Shown: in pieces, positions 49,887 to 58,938 of the stretch
Layout of the letters: every line of letters begins with the position of its first letter
How positions within the stretch are numbered: position 1 is the stretch's first letter
From: CAMDPA01 sp964574325
GTDB lineage: Bacteria; Pseudomonadota; Alphaproteobacteria; Rhizobiales; Hyphomicrobiaceae
Direction: 5' to 3'
DNA length: 64,000 bases
NCBI GenBank assembly: GCA_964574325.1
Contig: CAZNMY010000013.1
Location: forward strand, 23,332 to 87,331
The notes under the pieces: model-generated
Seen by the model: only the letters and a program-made list of their open reading frames with translations
What the model was told of the DNA's origin: nothing
Databases searched by the model: none
Translations under genes and position numbers: made by a program

Positions 49887-51293
49887 TCAAACATCCTTAA
49901 CGGCACGTCCGGGTCTTCCCTGGCACGCACCCATACGCTCCGCAAGCTCCCTCAAATGACTTATCCTGCGGATTTCGATGCCGAGGGATTTTGTCTCGAT
50001 CTCGCCGGCAGCCGGCACAACCGCCCGCTTGAAGCCGAGTTTCTGTGCCTCTTTGAGCCGCGTCGCCATGTGAGCCGTGGGTCGCACCGCACCCGAAAGA
50101 CTAATCTCGCCGAAGTAGATTTCGTCGTTGGGCAGAGCAACATTGGAAAGTGACGACAGCAGGGCAGCGCCAGCAGCGAGATCGGCCGCGGGCTCGATGA
50201 TCCGCATGCCGCCGGCGATGTTGAGGTACACGTCCGCCTGCCCGAAACTGACGCCGCAGCGGGCGTCGAGCACCGCGAGCAGCATCGACAGGCGGCTCGA
50301 GTCCCAGCCCACCACCGCGCGCCGCGGGGTTCCCAGAGATGAAGGCGCTACAAGGGCTTGGATCTCCACGAGCAGGGGGCGCGTGCCCTCGATCCCGGCG
50401 AAGACGGCCGCTCCCGGCGCCTTGCTGTCGCGGTCCCCGAGGAACAGCTCCGACGGGTTCGTCACCTCGGCGAGCCCGTTCTGGCCCATCTCGAACACGC
50501 CGATCTCGTCGGTGGGGCCAAATCTGTTTTTCACCGCACGCAGAATTCTGAACGTGTGGCCTTGGTCGCCCTCGAAGTAGAGCACGGTGTCGACCATGTG
50601 CTCGATCACTTTGGGACCGGCGATCTGCCCGTCCTTGGTGACGTGCCCGACGAGCAGCAGCGCGCTACCTGCAAGTTTCGCGTAGCGGATCAGGGCCTGG
50701 GTGGCCGCGCGCACCTGCGACACCGTCCCCGGCGCCGAATCGAGGGCATCCGCCCACAGCGTCTGGATCGAATCGATGACGATGAGGTCCGGCGCTGGAC
50801 CATCCGCCAAGGTCGCCAGGATGTCTGCGAGATTGGTCTCGGCGGCAAACCCGACCTTGGCGTCGGACAGCCCGAGCCTCTCGGCCCGGAGCCTAACCTG
50901 GGCTGCGGCCTCCTCGCCCGAGAAATAAACCGCCTTTCCCTTTCGACGTGCGATTTCGGCGGACAATTGCAGCAACAGCGTCGATTTCCCTATGCCTGGC
51001 TCGCCGCCGATCAAAAGGGCCGATCCCGGCACGATGCCGCCGCCGGTAACACGATCGAGTTCCGACAGGCCCGTTGCCAGCCGTGGGGCTTCATCGTGCT
51101 CGCCCTTGAGGCCCTCGAGCGGGATCACCCGCCCCTTCGAGCCTTTGCTGAGGCCCGATCCAGGCGGCGGCGCATTGCTCGCCTCTTCGACGATCGTGTT
51201 CCACTCGCCGCATCCCGCGCACTTGCCCGACCACTTCGTGGAGACCGCGCCGCAGTTCTGGCAGACGAAGGCGTTGCGTTGGACTTTAGCCAT
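49887..51293 (-). CDS. radA: DNA repair protein RadA
   Basis: This 468-residue protein has an N-terminal C4 zinc finger (FVCQNCGAVSTKWSGKCAGCGEW), the P-loop GGEPGIGKSTLLLQ, the RadA-specific KNRFGPTDE motif, and a Lon-like C-terminal domain with VYLNIAGGMRI. It is a RecA-like ATPase that promotes branch migration in recombination. The ATG at 51293 begins directly at the zinc finger; coding upstream of it overlaps alr on the same strand and is not used. Confidence 0.96.
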   Translation of the reverse strand: MAKVQRNAFVCQNCGAVSTKWSGKCAGCGEWNTIVEEASNAPPPGSGLSKGSKGRVIPLEGLKGEHDEAPRLATGLSELDRVTGGGIVPGSALLIGGEPGIGKSTLLLQLSAEIARRKGKAVYFSGEEAAAQVRLRAERLGLSDAKVGFAAETNLADILATLADGPAPDLIVIDSIQTLWADALDSAPGTVSQVRAATQALIRYAKLAGSALLLVGHVTKDGQIAGPKVIEHMVDTVLYFEGDQGHTFRILRAVKNRFGPTDEIGVFEMGQNGLAEVTNPSELFLGDRDSKAPGAAVFAGIEGTRPLLVEIQALVAPSSLGTPRRAVVGWDSSRLSMLLAVLDARCGVSFGQADVYLNIAGGMRIIEPAADLAAGAALLSSLSNVALPNDEIYFGEISLSGAVRPTAHMATRLKEAQKLGFKRAVVPAAGEIETKSLGIEIRRISHLRELAERMGACQGRPGRAVKDV

Positions 51294-51319
51294 GTCGACA
51301 GCCTCGGCGCTTTGGACGC

Positions 51320-52483
51320 TCACACATAGACGCGGTGGACCCGCCGCGACAGCCGCGACAGCAATTCGTACCCGATCGTGCCGGCCATGTCGGTGAGGTC
51401 GTCGACGGTAACGCGGTCGCCCATGACTTCGACCCAGGCGCCGCGATGCGCGATCTCGCGTGGTACCCCGGTAACGTCGACCGTGATGAGGTCCATCGAG
51501 ACGCGGCCGACGACGGGAACCGGATAATCCCCGATGTAGCCCACCGCGCCGTGCTTTCCCGTCGGGCTGCTCAACGCCCGCAGAAACCCGTCGGCATAGC
51601 CGCATGCCAGCGTCGCGATGCGCGCGGGCTGGTCGACACGCCATATCGCGCCGTAACCGACCGTCTCGCCCGGGGGCACGTCCCGAACCTGCAGAATGCG
51701 CGCGGAGAGATTGACCACCGGCCGCATCGGATTGGGCCGCCCATCGAGTGCGCGACCGCCGTAAAGGGAAATGCCCGGCCGCACGAGGTCGTAGTGGAAT
51801 TGTTTTCCCAGAAAGATACCGCCGGAGTTGGCGAGGCTCGCCTTCGCTTGCGGCAGCATCGCCCGCAGCCGGTCGAACGCCTGCCGTTGCATCTCGCTCT
51901 TCGGGCTGACGGGATCGTCGGCGCAGGCGAGATGGCTCAGCACCAGCGCCAGGCGGAAGTCGTCGAACAGATGAGGCGACTTGGACAGCGCCTCGACCTC
52001 ACTCGGCGGCATTCCCAGCCGGTTGATGCCGGTATCGACGTGCACCGCCGCCGGCAAGTGGCGTTGCCGCGCCCGGCAGTAGGCGCCCCACTCCTTCACC
52101 TCGTCGAGGCTTGACAGAACGGGCCTCAGATCGAATCCCGCGTAGTAGTCCTCGGCCCCGGGCAACAGCCCATCGAGCACATAGATCGCAGCCCCCGGTT
52201 GGACATGACGAATCCGCCGACCCTCATCGAGTGTGGCCGCGAAGAACGTCCGGCAGCCCTCTTCGGTGAGAGCGCGCGCCACTTCCTCGAGACCGAGACC
52301 GTAGGCGTCGGCCTTGATCACCCCGGCACACTCGGCAGTGCCGGTTTCCGCATTGATCCGCGCCCAGTTGGCCCGCAGCGCGGACAGATCGATCCGCAGG
52401 ACCGCGCGGGCGTCGGAAGGGACGACCGGATCGCCCATTCCGCCCGGCTGGCCGGAGTGGTGGTTATCCTGCGGCACGCTCAT
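51320..52483 (-). CDS. alr: Alanine racemase
   Basis: This 387-residue fold-type III PLP enzyme makes D-alanine for the cell wall. The PLP-binding Lys is in GVIKADAYGLG and the opposing catalytic Tyr in VGYGAIWR. The region GYADGFLRAL and GRVSMDLITVDVT are conserved. The N-terminal 25 residues are a variable leader. It sits between dnaB and radA, 26 bp before radA. Confidence 0.95.
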   Translation of the reverse strand: MSVPQDNHHSGQPGGMGDPVVPSDARAVLRIDLSALRANWARINAETGTAECAGVIKADAYGLGLEEVARALTEEGCRTFFAATLDEGRRIRHVQPGAAIYVLDGLLPGAEDYYAGFDLRPVLSSLDEVKEWGAYCRARQRHLPAAVHVDTGINRLGMPPSEVEALSKSPHLFDDFRLALVLSHLACADDPVSPKSEMQRQAFDRLRAMLPQAKASLANSGGIFLGKQFHYDLVRPGISLYGGRALDGRPNPMRPVVNLSARILQVRDVPPGETVGYGAIWRVDQPARIATLACGYADGFLRALSSPTGKHGAVGYIGDYPVPVVGRVSMDLITVDVTGVPREIAHRGAWVEVMGDRVTVDDLTDMAGTIGYELLSRLSRRVHRVYV

Positions 52484-52581
52484 TCGGCTCTCCGGCCCGA
52501 CGTCTTCGACTCATAGCTATCACCCGCCACGAGGCCAGCTCGTGGCGGATGCTTACATCATCCCTCCTGCAACTTAAATCG

Positions 52582-54111
52582 TTACTCCCCGCCGCCGCCT
52601 TCGTGGCTGTAGTTGGCGTGGGTTGCGGCGAGATTGCCGAAGCGGGTGAACTGGCTCTCGAACGACAGCTTGACCGTGCCCACGGGACCGTGACGCTGCT
52701 TGCCGACGATCACTTCGGCGGTGCCGACACAGCGCTCCATGTTCGCCTGCCATTCTGCGAACTTCTCGCTGCCCTCCGGCGGCTTCGCGCGCTCGACGTA
52801 GTATTCTTCGCGGAACACGAACATCACGATATCGGCGTCCTGCTCGATCGAGCCGGATTCGCGAAGGTCGGAAAGCTGGGGCCGCTTGTCTTCACGCTGT
52901 TCGACCGCACGGCTGAGCTGCGACAGCGCGATGATCGGTACCTCGAGCTCCTTGGCGAGCGCCTTCAGGCCCGTCGTGATTTCGGTGATCTCCTGCACGC
53001 GGCTGGCCGAAGCGTTCTTCGACGAGCCCGAGAGGAGCTGGAGGTAGTCGACGACCAGCAGGTCGAGGCCGTGCTGGCGCTTCAGCTTGCGCGAGCGGGC
53101 GGCGAGTTGCGCGATCGTGATACCGCCAGTCTGGTCGATGAACAGCGGCGAGACGGACATCCGTTGGCTGACCTCGACGAGCCGGCGGAACTCCTCCTCG
53201 TTGATCATGCCGCGCCTGATCTTCTGCGACGCGATCTCGGCCTGCTCGGAGAGTACGCGGCTGGCGAGCTGCTCGGCCGACATTTCGAGCGAGAAGAACC
53301 CGACCTTGCCGCCATTCAGCACTTTTGTCGTGCCGTCGGAAAGCTTCTCTTCCTTGTACGCCTTGGCGATGTTCCACGCGATGTTCGTGGCGAGCGCCGT
53401 TTTACCCATCGAGGGGCGTCCGGCGAGTACGATCAGGTCCGAACGCTGCAATCCGCCCATCTGCCGGTCGAGATCGACGAGTCCGGTCGAGATGCCCGAC
53501 AGGCCGCCGTCGCGCTCATAGGCGGCGCCGGCCATTTCGACCGACTGCAGCAGCGCCTCGCTGAACGTGACGAAACCCTTGCCGTACTTGCCGTTCTCGG
53601 CAAGGGCGTAGAGCCGGCCCTCGGCCTCCTGGATCTGCTTCTCGGGTGAGGAATCCACCGGCGAATCGAAGGCGGCGTTGACCACGTCCTCGCCGACGGT
53701 GATGAGCTGCCGGCGCACCGAAAGGTCGTAGATCGTGCGGCCGTAGTCCGCGCAGTTGATGATCGTCGTCGCATTGACCGCGAGCCGGCCGAGATACTGC
53801 GGCACCGTCAGGTTCGGCTCGATCGGCTCGGCGTTCTCGAAGAACGTCCTGAGCGTGATCGGCGTGGCCTGCTTGCCCAGATGGATGAGCTGCCCGATCG
53901 TCTCGAAGATCTGCCCGTGCAGCGGGTCGTAGAAGTGCTCCGGCTTGAGGAAGCCGGACACACGGTCGAGCGCCTCGTTGTTGACCAGGATGGCGCCGAG
54001 CAGGGCCTGCTCGGCGTCGATGTTGTGGGGCGGCTGCCGGAATGCGATCGGCTGCTCGGAGCTCGCTTGGGCGCGAAGCTGATCGGAAAGGCTGGGTGCG
54101 GCTTGTGTCAT
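52582..54111 (-). CDS. dnaB: Replicative DNA helicase
   Basis: This protein of about 509 residues has the N-terminal DnaB domain (PHNIDAEQALLGAILVNNEAL) and the helicase domain with Walker A in LAGRPSMGKTALATNIAWN and Walker B-like LLVVDYLQLL. Further conserved elements are SQLSRAVEQREDKRPQLSDLRESG (in segments) and the arginine finger region. The ATG at 54111 is chosen; an upstream ATG at 54159 would add 16 residues. rpsF and rplI, often next to dnaB, are not upstream here. Confidence 0.96.
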   Translation of the reverse strand: MTQAAPSLSDQLRAQASSEQPIAFRQPPHNIDAEQALLGAILVNNEALDRVSGFLKPEHFYDPLHGQIFETIGQLIHLGKQATPITLRTFFENAEPIEPNLTVPQYLGRLAVNATTIINCADYGRTIYDLSVRRQLITVGEDVVNAAFDSPVDSSPEKQIQEAEGRLYALAENGKYGKGFVTFSEALLQSVEMAGAAYERDGGLSGISTGLVDLDRQMGGLQRSDLIVLAGRPSMGKTALATNIAWNIAKAYKEEKLSDGTTKVLNGGKVGFFSLEMSAEQLASRVLSEQAEIASQKIRRGMINEEEFRRLVEVSQRMSVSPLFIDQTGGITIAQLAARSRKLKRQHGLDLLVVDYLQLLSGSSKNASASRVQEITEITTGLKALAKELEVPIIALSQLSRAVEQREDKRPQLSDLRESGSIEQDADIVMFVFREEYYVERAKPPEGSEKFAEWQANMERCVGTAEVIVGKQRHGPVGTVKLSFESQFTRFGNLAATHANYSHEGGGGE

Positions 54112-54413
54112 GAGCGGATCGATAGCCGATTCGCGCCACCCCGGTTCGCTGTGCGTCAAGCCCCAGCCTGTCCGTCCCCGTAGTCCACAACCCCCGCCGA
54201 TTTTCCTTGCGTGGCCGGGATCGAATCACGACCGCGGGATCGGCCGCCACGTCCGGCTGTTGGGCTTCTGACATTCCCGTGATTGAACAGACTGTGCAGC
54301 AACCGTGCTCTTACATCCCGAAGTCCCGTCATGCTAAGCACGCGCTGGCCGCCGTGCGGCGGATAGCGTCCCGGTCCGATTTTCGGACCGGCGGGCACGA
54401 TAGGGGAAACGCG

Positions 54414-55112
54414 ATGAATCTCAAGAAAACACTGGTGGGTTGCGCCGTTCTGGCGGCTGGCGGACTGGCGATCACCGCCGTAGTCCAGGCACAGACGCCG
54501 TCGAAGGCATCGTTTTTCGTGACGAGCGTCGGTAAGGGCAAAGGCGCCGATCTCGGCGGTCTCGCCGGTGCCGACGCGCACTGCGCCGATCTCGCCAAGA
54601 AGGCCGGCATGGTTCGCGGCAACTGGCGCGCCTACCTGAGCGCGACCGCCACCAAGGACAAGGACAACAAGGACTTTGCCGGCGTGAACGCCCGCGACCG
54701 CATCGGAAATGGTCCTTGGCTGAACACGCGGGGCGTCGTCGTCGCGCGCAATGTCGCCGACCTCCACTCCGAGCGCGCCAAGATCAACCAGGAAACCGCT
54801 CTGACCGAAAAGGGCGAGCGCGTTCCCGGCCGCGTCGAGGGCATCGCCAAGACCGCGCCGAACCAGCACGACATTCTGACGGGTTCGGACCCGGCCGGCA
54901 TGTACTCCACCGCCGGCGGCGACACCACGTGCGGCAACTGGACGAAGAGCGGCGAAGGCTCGGCCATCGTCGGCCATCACGATCGCGTCGGCCTCAACGA
55001 TTTCCGCCACATGAAGTCGTGGAACTCCGCGCACGGCTCGCGCGGCTGCAGCCAGGACAACCTGAAGGCCTCCGGCGGCGCCGGGCAGTTCTACTGCTTC
55101 TCGTCGAAGTGA
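54414..55112 (+). CDS. Secreted DUF1554-like protein
   Basis: This 232-residue protein has a signal peptide (MNLKKTLVGCAVLAAGGLAITAVVQAQ). The mature part has FVTSVGKGKGADLGGLAGADAHCADLA, then NWRAYLSATATKD, NARDRIGNGPWLNTRGVVVA and CGNWTKSGEGSA, ending GCSQDNLKASGGAGQFYCFSS, with four Cys that can form two disulfides. It resembles the lectin-like DUF1554 family of exported proteins of unknown function. AGGGGA precedes the ATG by 6 nt. Divergent from dnaB. Confidence 0.75.
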   Translation: MNLKKTLVGCAVLAAGGLAITAVVQAQTPSKASFFVTSVGKGKGADLGGLAGADAHCADLAKKAGMVRGNWRAYLSATATKDKDNKDFAGVNARDRIGNGPWLNTRGVVVARNVADLHSERAKINQETALTEKGERVPGRVEGIAKTAPNQHDILTGSDPAGMYSTAGGDTTCGNWTKSGEGSAIVGHHDRVGLNDFRHMKSWNSAHGSRGCSQDNLKASGGAGQFYCFSSK

Positions 55113-55242
55113 CGGCAGTCGGCAGCGCCGTCGGTGCCGCCGTTGAACTTGGATGAAAACAAGGATGGCGGGGGGCCTTGTGTGCCCCCCGTTGTCGTTT
55201 AAGGGTGTCCGATCTCCCGAAGGACGCATCGCCCGGCTGATC

Positions 55243-56052
55243 ATGTCATCTCAACTCCCGCCGCCGCCTACCCGTCCGCCAGCAACGCCCTCGTGCAGGT
55301 TGGAGCTGATCGCGGTCCCGGGGCTCCCGGATTTCGAGCCCGGCGACGACCTCGCCAGAGCGATCATCGCTGCTCTCGCGGGACGGCAGCTCGCGCTGGC
55401 GGCACGAGACGTCGTTGTCGTCGCGCAGAAAGTCGTCTCGAAGTGCGAAGGCGCTTACGTCGACCTCGACGATCTCTCGCCGAGCCCGCGCGCCCAGGAA
55501 ATAGCCGCTGCCACCGGCAAGGATGCCCGGCTCGTCGAGGCGATCCTGTCCGACACATCGGAGGTCCTGCGCGCGCGCGGCGGCGTCATCGTCGTCGCCA
55601 ATCGTGCTGGTCATGTCATGGCGAACGCCGGGGTCGATGCCTCGAACCTCCCCCCCACGGGTCCCCAGCGTGTCCTGAAACTCCCGGCCGATCCCGACTT
55701 GTCGGCCCGCCGGTTGAGATCCGCGCTCGAGGCGGCTACGGGACTGCGCCTCGCCGTCGTCATCAACGACAGTTGGGGCCGTGCATGGCGTAACGGAACG
55801 ATCGGCCACGCGGTCGGTGTCGCCGGCATTCCCGCCCTGTGGGACCGCCGGGGTGAGCACGACATGTACGGTCGCGAACTCCGCGTCACCCAGATCGGCT
55901 TCGCCGACGAGATCGCTGCCGCCGCCTCGCTCGTGATGGGAGCCGCTGCCGAACGCCAGCCGGTCGTGATCGTGCGCGGCCTCGAACCGCCGGACGAGGA
56001 CGGCAGCTCGCGCGATCTCGTTCGCGACAAGTCCCGCGATCTCTTCAGGTGA
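55243..56052 (+). CDS. cofE: Coenzyme F420-0:L-glutamate ligase
   Basis: This 269-residue stand-alone CofE adds the gamma-glutamate tail to F420-0 using GTP. Motifs are LELIAVPGLPDFEPGDDLARAI, VVVAQKVVSKCEGAYVDL, ILSDTSEVLRARGGVIVVANRAGHVMANAGVD (in segments) and INDSWGRAWRNGTIGHAVGVAGIP. It has no FbiB-type nitroreductase extension. The ATG at 55243 was chosen at the start of the Pro-rich leader. cofD follows after 55 bp, in the same direction, so the two form an F420 operon; cofC and fbiC/cofGH are not in the window. Confidence 0.9.
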   Translation: MSSQLPPPPTRPPATPSCRLELIAVPGLPDFEPGDDLARAIIAALAGRQLALAARDVVVVAQKVVSKCEGAYVDLDDLSPSPRAQEIAAATGKDARLVEAILSDTSEVLRARGGVIVVANRAGHVMANAGVDASNLPPTGPQRVLKLPADPDLSARRLRSALEAATGLRLAVVINDSWGRAWRNGTIGHAVGVAGIPALWDRRGEHDMYGRELRVTQIGFADEIAAAASLVMGAAAERQPVVIVRGLEPPDEDGSSRDLVRDKSRDLFR

Positions 56053-56107
56053 CCGCTCGGGAGGTGGCCATTCCGGCGACGATACCACGTATGGAGCCCG
56101 CACGCGC

Positions 56108-57067
56108 ATGATCGTCGTATTGGCAGGCGGCGTCGGTGGTGCCCGTCTCGCGCGGGGCGTCTTGCGCGCCGTGCCGCCCGCGGACCTGACCGTGATCGTC
56201 AACACCGCCGATGATTTCGAGCATCTCGGCCTTGCGATCTCGCCCGATCTCGACACGGTCATGTACACGCTCGCCGGGCTCGAGAACCCGAGCCAGGGCT
56301 GGGGGCTCGCGGGGGAGACGTGGTCGTTCATGGCCGCGCTGGGCAAGCTCGGCGGCGAGACGTGGTTCCGGCTCGGTGATCGCGATCTCGCAACCCATGT
56401 GGAGCGCACACGCAGGCTCGCGGCTGGCGAGACGCTGAGCGACGTGACGGCCCGCCTTTCCGCGGCGCTGGGAATAGCCGCGCGGATCGTGCCGATGTCG
56501 GATGATTGCGTGCGCACCATCGTCGACTCGGCTGATGGCACGCTTCCTTTTCAGGACTATTTCGTCCGCCGCCAATGTGCGCCGCGCATCCGCAGCATCG
56601 CGTTCGACGGCGCTGCCAAAGCGGCTGCCGCTCCGTCGGCACTTGCCGCGCTGAGCGATCCCGCGCTTGCGGCGATCGTGCTCGCGCCGTCCAATCCGTT
56701 CGTCAGCGTCGCGCCGATATTCGCCATCGCTGGCATGGCGAAGGCTATCGCTGCCCGCACGGTGCCGCTCGTCGCCGTATGCCCCATCGTCGGCGGCAAG
56801 GCGATCAAGGGCCCCGCGGCCAAGATGATGGCCGAGCTCGGCCATGACGTCTCCGCTTTGGGCGTCGCGCGGCACTATCGCGACCTCGTCGACGGCCTCG
56901 TGATCGACGATTCCGACCGTGAGGCAGCCGCCGCGATCGAGGACCTGGGCCTTTCCGTCCACGTCACCGACACCATCATGACCGACGACGAAGCGCGGCG
57001 CCGCCTCGCTGCCGACACTCTCGCCTTCGCCGAAACGCTCCGCGCGCATCGACGGTGGCGCAGATGA
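56108..57067 (+). CDS. cofD: 2-phospho-L-lactate transferase (or related F420-0 transferase)
   Basis: This 319-residue protein transfers the activated phospho-lactate-type side chain to the deazaflavin Fo, making (dehydro)F420-0. Family motifs are VVLAGGVGGARLARGVL, VNTADDFEHLGLAISPDLDTVMYTLAG (in segments), FRLGDRDLATHVERT, and LAPSNPFVSVAPI. The end includes VTDTIMTDDEARRRLAADTL. It is cotranscribed with cofE upstream. Which side chain is used (lactyl, dehydro or glyceryl) cannot be read from sequence. Confidence 0.93.
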   Translation: MIVVLAGGVGGARLARGVLRAVPPADLTVIVNTADDFEHLGLAISPDLDTVMYTLAGLENPSQGWGLAGETWSFMAALGKLGGETWFRLGDRDLATHVERTRRLAAGETLSDVTARLSAALGIAARIVPMSDDCVRTIVDSADGTLPFQDYFVRRQCAPRIRSIAFDGAAKAAAAPSALAALSDPALAAIVLAPSNPFVSVAPIFAIAGMAKAIAARTVPLVAVCPIVGGKAIKGPAAKMMAELGHDVSALGVARHYRDLVDGLVIDDSDREAAAAIEDLGLSVHVTDTIMTDDEARRRLAADTLAFAETLRAHRRWRR

Positions 57068-57128
57068 CGGCCGATCGTTTAGTCTGGCGGGATCACCCAC
57101 ACGCAGCCCACCGGAACGGACCCTGCCG

Positions 57129-58019
57129 ATGAGCGCCAGCTCCAGCGAAATCTCGCCTCACGCTACTCCCGAAAGTCGGATCGCCGCCGTCGAATCCCAG
57201 GCCCAGCGGCTGACCACGCCGAGCGGCGACGGTGTGATGGTCTGGCGGCGCTGGGCGGCGCAGCACCCCTCGTCGGCGCGGCCCGTCGTGTTCCTGCACG
57301 GAGGCTCGGGCTCGTGGCGGCACTGGATCCGCAACATCGAGCCGCTGCGACGGGACCGCGACGTCTGGGCGCCGGACCTGCCGGGCTTCGCGGAATCGGC
57401 AGCACCGCCCCAGCCCGTGAACTTCGCGGCCGTCGCCGGCGTCATAGCCGCCGGCATTCGCGAGATCATGCCGGCCTCCCAACCTCTCGATCTCGTCGGC
57501 TTCTCGTTCGGTTCCCACACCATCCAGTACGTCGCCGCCGAGCTTGGCGATCGCGTCGGAACGGCCGTGCTGGTGACGGGCCACATGCTCGGGCCGATGC
57601 TCGCCCAGCCCGGTCACCTCCTCGACCGCTGGCGCGACATCACGGACGAGGCCGAGCGCGTGCGCATTCTCAAGCGCAACCTCGGCTCGCTCATGCTCGC
57701 GCACGAAGCGACGATGGACCCGCTGGCGTTGTACATCTATTCGACCGATGTCGTGCGGGCCCGCATTCGCCCAGCGAAGTTCATCAACGACCGTGATTAC
57801 ACCCTGATCGAACGCCTGGGATGCAAGGTCGCCGGCATCGCAGGCGAGCTCGATCCGCTCGGTGTGCCCTCACCTGCTGCCCAGGGTGAAGCGCTGCTGA
57901 AGGCGCGCCCCGACGCCCGCTTCCGGCTCATCCGCAATGCCGGGCATTGGGTGTCCTACGAAGCGCCCGATGAATTCAACGCGACGCTGCGGGAATTTCT
58001 CGACACCCCATCCCCTTGA
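57129..58019 (+). CDS. Alpha/beta hydrolase
   Basis: This 296-residue protein has the oxyanion-hole motif VVFLHGGSGSWRHW, the nucleophile elbow GFSFGSH (Ser), the Asp in AGELDPLGVP and the His in RNAGHWVSYEAP. No lid or signal peptide is clear, so it is likely cytosolic. The substrate is unknown. It lies 61 bp downstream of cofD in the same direction and may be cotranscribed. The next gene is another hydrolase. Confidence 0.88.
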   Translation: MSASSSEISPHATPESRIAAVESQAQRLTTPSGDGVMVWRRWAAQHPSSARPVVFLHGGSGSWRHWIRNIEPLRRDRDVWAPDLPGFAESAAPPQPVNFAAVAGVIAAGIREIMPASQPLDLVGFSFGSHTIQYVAAELGDRVGTAVLVTGHMLGPMLAQPGHLLDRWRDITDEAERVRILKRNLGSLMLAHEATMDPLALYIYSTDVVRARIRPAKFINDRDYTLIERLGCKVAGIAGELDPLGVPSPAAQGEALLKARPDARFRLIRNAGHWVSYEAPDEFNATLREFLDTPSP

Positions 58020-58035
58020 TCCGGAGACATCGCCC

Positions 58036-58758
58036 ATGGCCACGTTCGTCGTCGCGCACGGAGCCTGGGCCTCGTCGTGGGCATGGAAGAAGATGCGACC
58101 GCTGATGCGCGCGGCAGGGCATGACTTCTACGTCCCGGCCTATACCGGCCTTGGCGAACGGGCTCACGCCGCTGCTCCCGCCGTGACCCTCGATACCCAT
58201 ATGGCCGACGTACTCGGCGTGATCGAGATGGAGGACCTGCGCGATGTCGTGCTCGTCGGCCACAGCTACGGCGGTATGGTCGCGACGGGCGTGGCAGCCG
58301 CAGCCGGCGACCGCATCCGCCACCTCGTCTACCTCGACGCGTTCGTTCCCCGCCCGGGCCAGAGCCTCCTCGACCTCCAGACGCCCGAGCACCGCGCCCG
58401 CGTCATCGCAGCCGCCGGCGCCGCGGGCAAGGGCTGGCGCGTGCCGCCGCAGGCCCCGCCGACCGACACGTCCCCGGAGGATCTCGCGTGGATGCTGCCG
58501 CGGCGGACGCCGCAGCCGCTGCTGACGTTCACGACGCCACTTTCGGCCGACATCGAGCCGTACGAAGGGCCTCGCACATACATCTTCTGCACGCGGGTTG
58601 GACCGGCCGACAGTTTCCGGCAATTCGCCGAACGTGCACGCGCCGATGCCGGCTGGGGCTATCTGGAGCTGGAGGCGAGCCACAATCCCCATATCACCAT
58701 GCCCGAGCGGCTGATGACGTTGCTCGACGGCATCGCGGGCGGCGCCAGTGGGGTCTGA
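58036..58758 (+). CDS. Alpha/beta hydrolase, compact esterase type
   Basis: This 240-residue protein of the hydroxynitrile-lyase/salicylate-esterase-like type has FVVAHGAWASSWAWKKM, the nucleophile elbow VGHSYGGMVATGVA, the Asp region FVPRPGQSLLDL and the His in EASHNPHITMPERL. ATG 58036 has GGAG 9-12 nt upstream and lies 16 bp after the previous hydrolase. The two hydrolases differ in sequence and are not a tandem duplication. The substrate is unknown. Confidence 0.87.
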   Translation: MATFVVAHGAWASSWAWKKMRPLMRAAGHDFYVPAYTGLGERAHAAAPAVTLDTHMADVLGVIEMEDLRDVVLVGHSYGGMVATGVAAAAGDRIRHLVYLDAFVPRPGQSLLDLQTPEHRARVIAAAGAAGKGWRVPPQAPPTDTSPEDLAWMLPRRTPQPLLTFTTPLSADIEPYEGPRTYIFCTRVGPADSFRQFAERARADAGWGYLELEASHNPHITMPERLMTLLDGIAGGASGV

Positions 58759-58822
58759 TCGGTGCTGAGCTTCACTGCGGGTGCTTGCACAGGAGCACGA
58801 AGCTACCTATAGAAGCCTCCGG

Positions 58823-58897
58823 GCGCCCTTCGTCTATCGGTTAGGACGACAGCCTTTCACGTTGTAAAGACGGGTTCGATTCCCGTAGGGCGCGCCA
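58823..58897 (+). tRNA. tRNA-Glu (anticodon UUC)
   Basis: The 75-nt gene has the acceptor stem GCGCCCT pairing with AGGGCGC, an anticodon stem ACAGC/GTTGT enclosing CTTTCAC (anticodon TTC), the T-loop GGTTCGATTCC, and encoded CCA at 58895-58897. The D-loop contains CTATCGGTTAGGAC. It lies between the hydrolase gene and the convergent toxin/immunity-like pair. Confidence 0.95.
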
Positions 58898-58938
58898 GTT
58901 TACCTACCGGACAGGATGAAACTGCGAACCGTTCGGTT

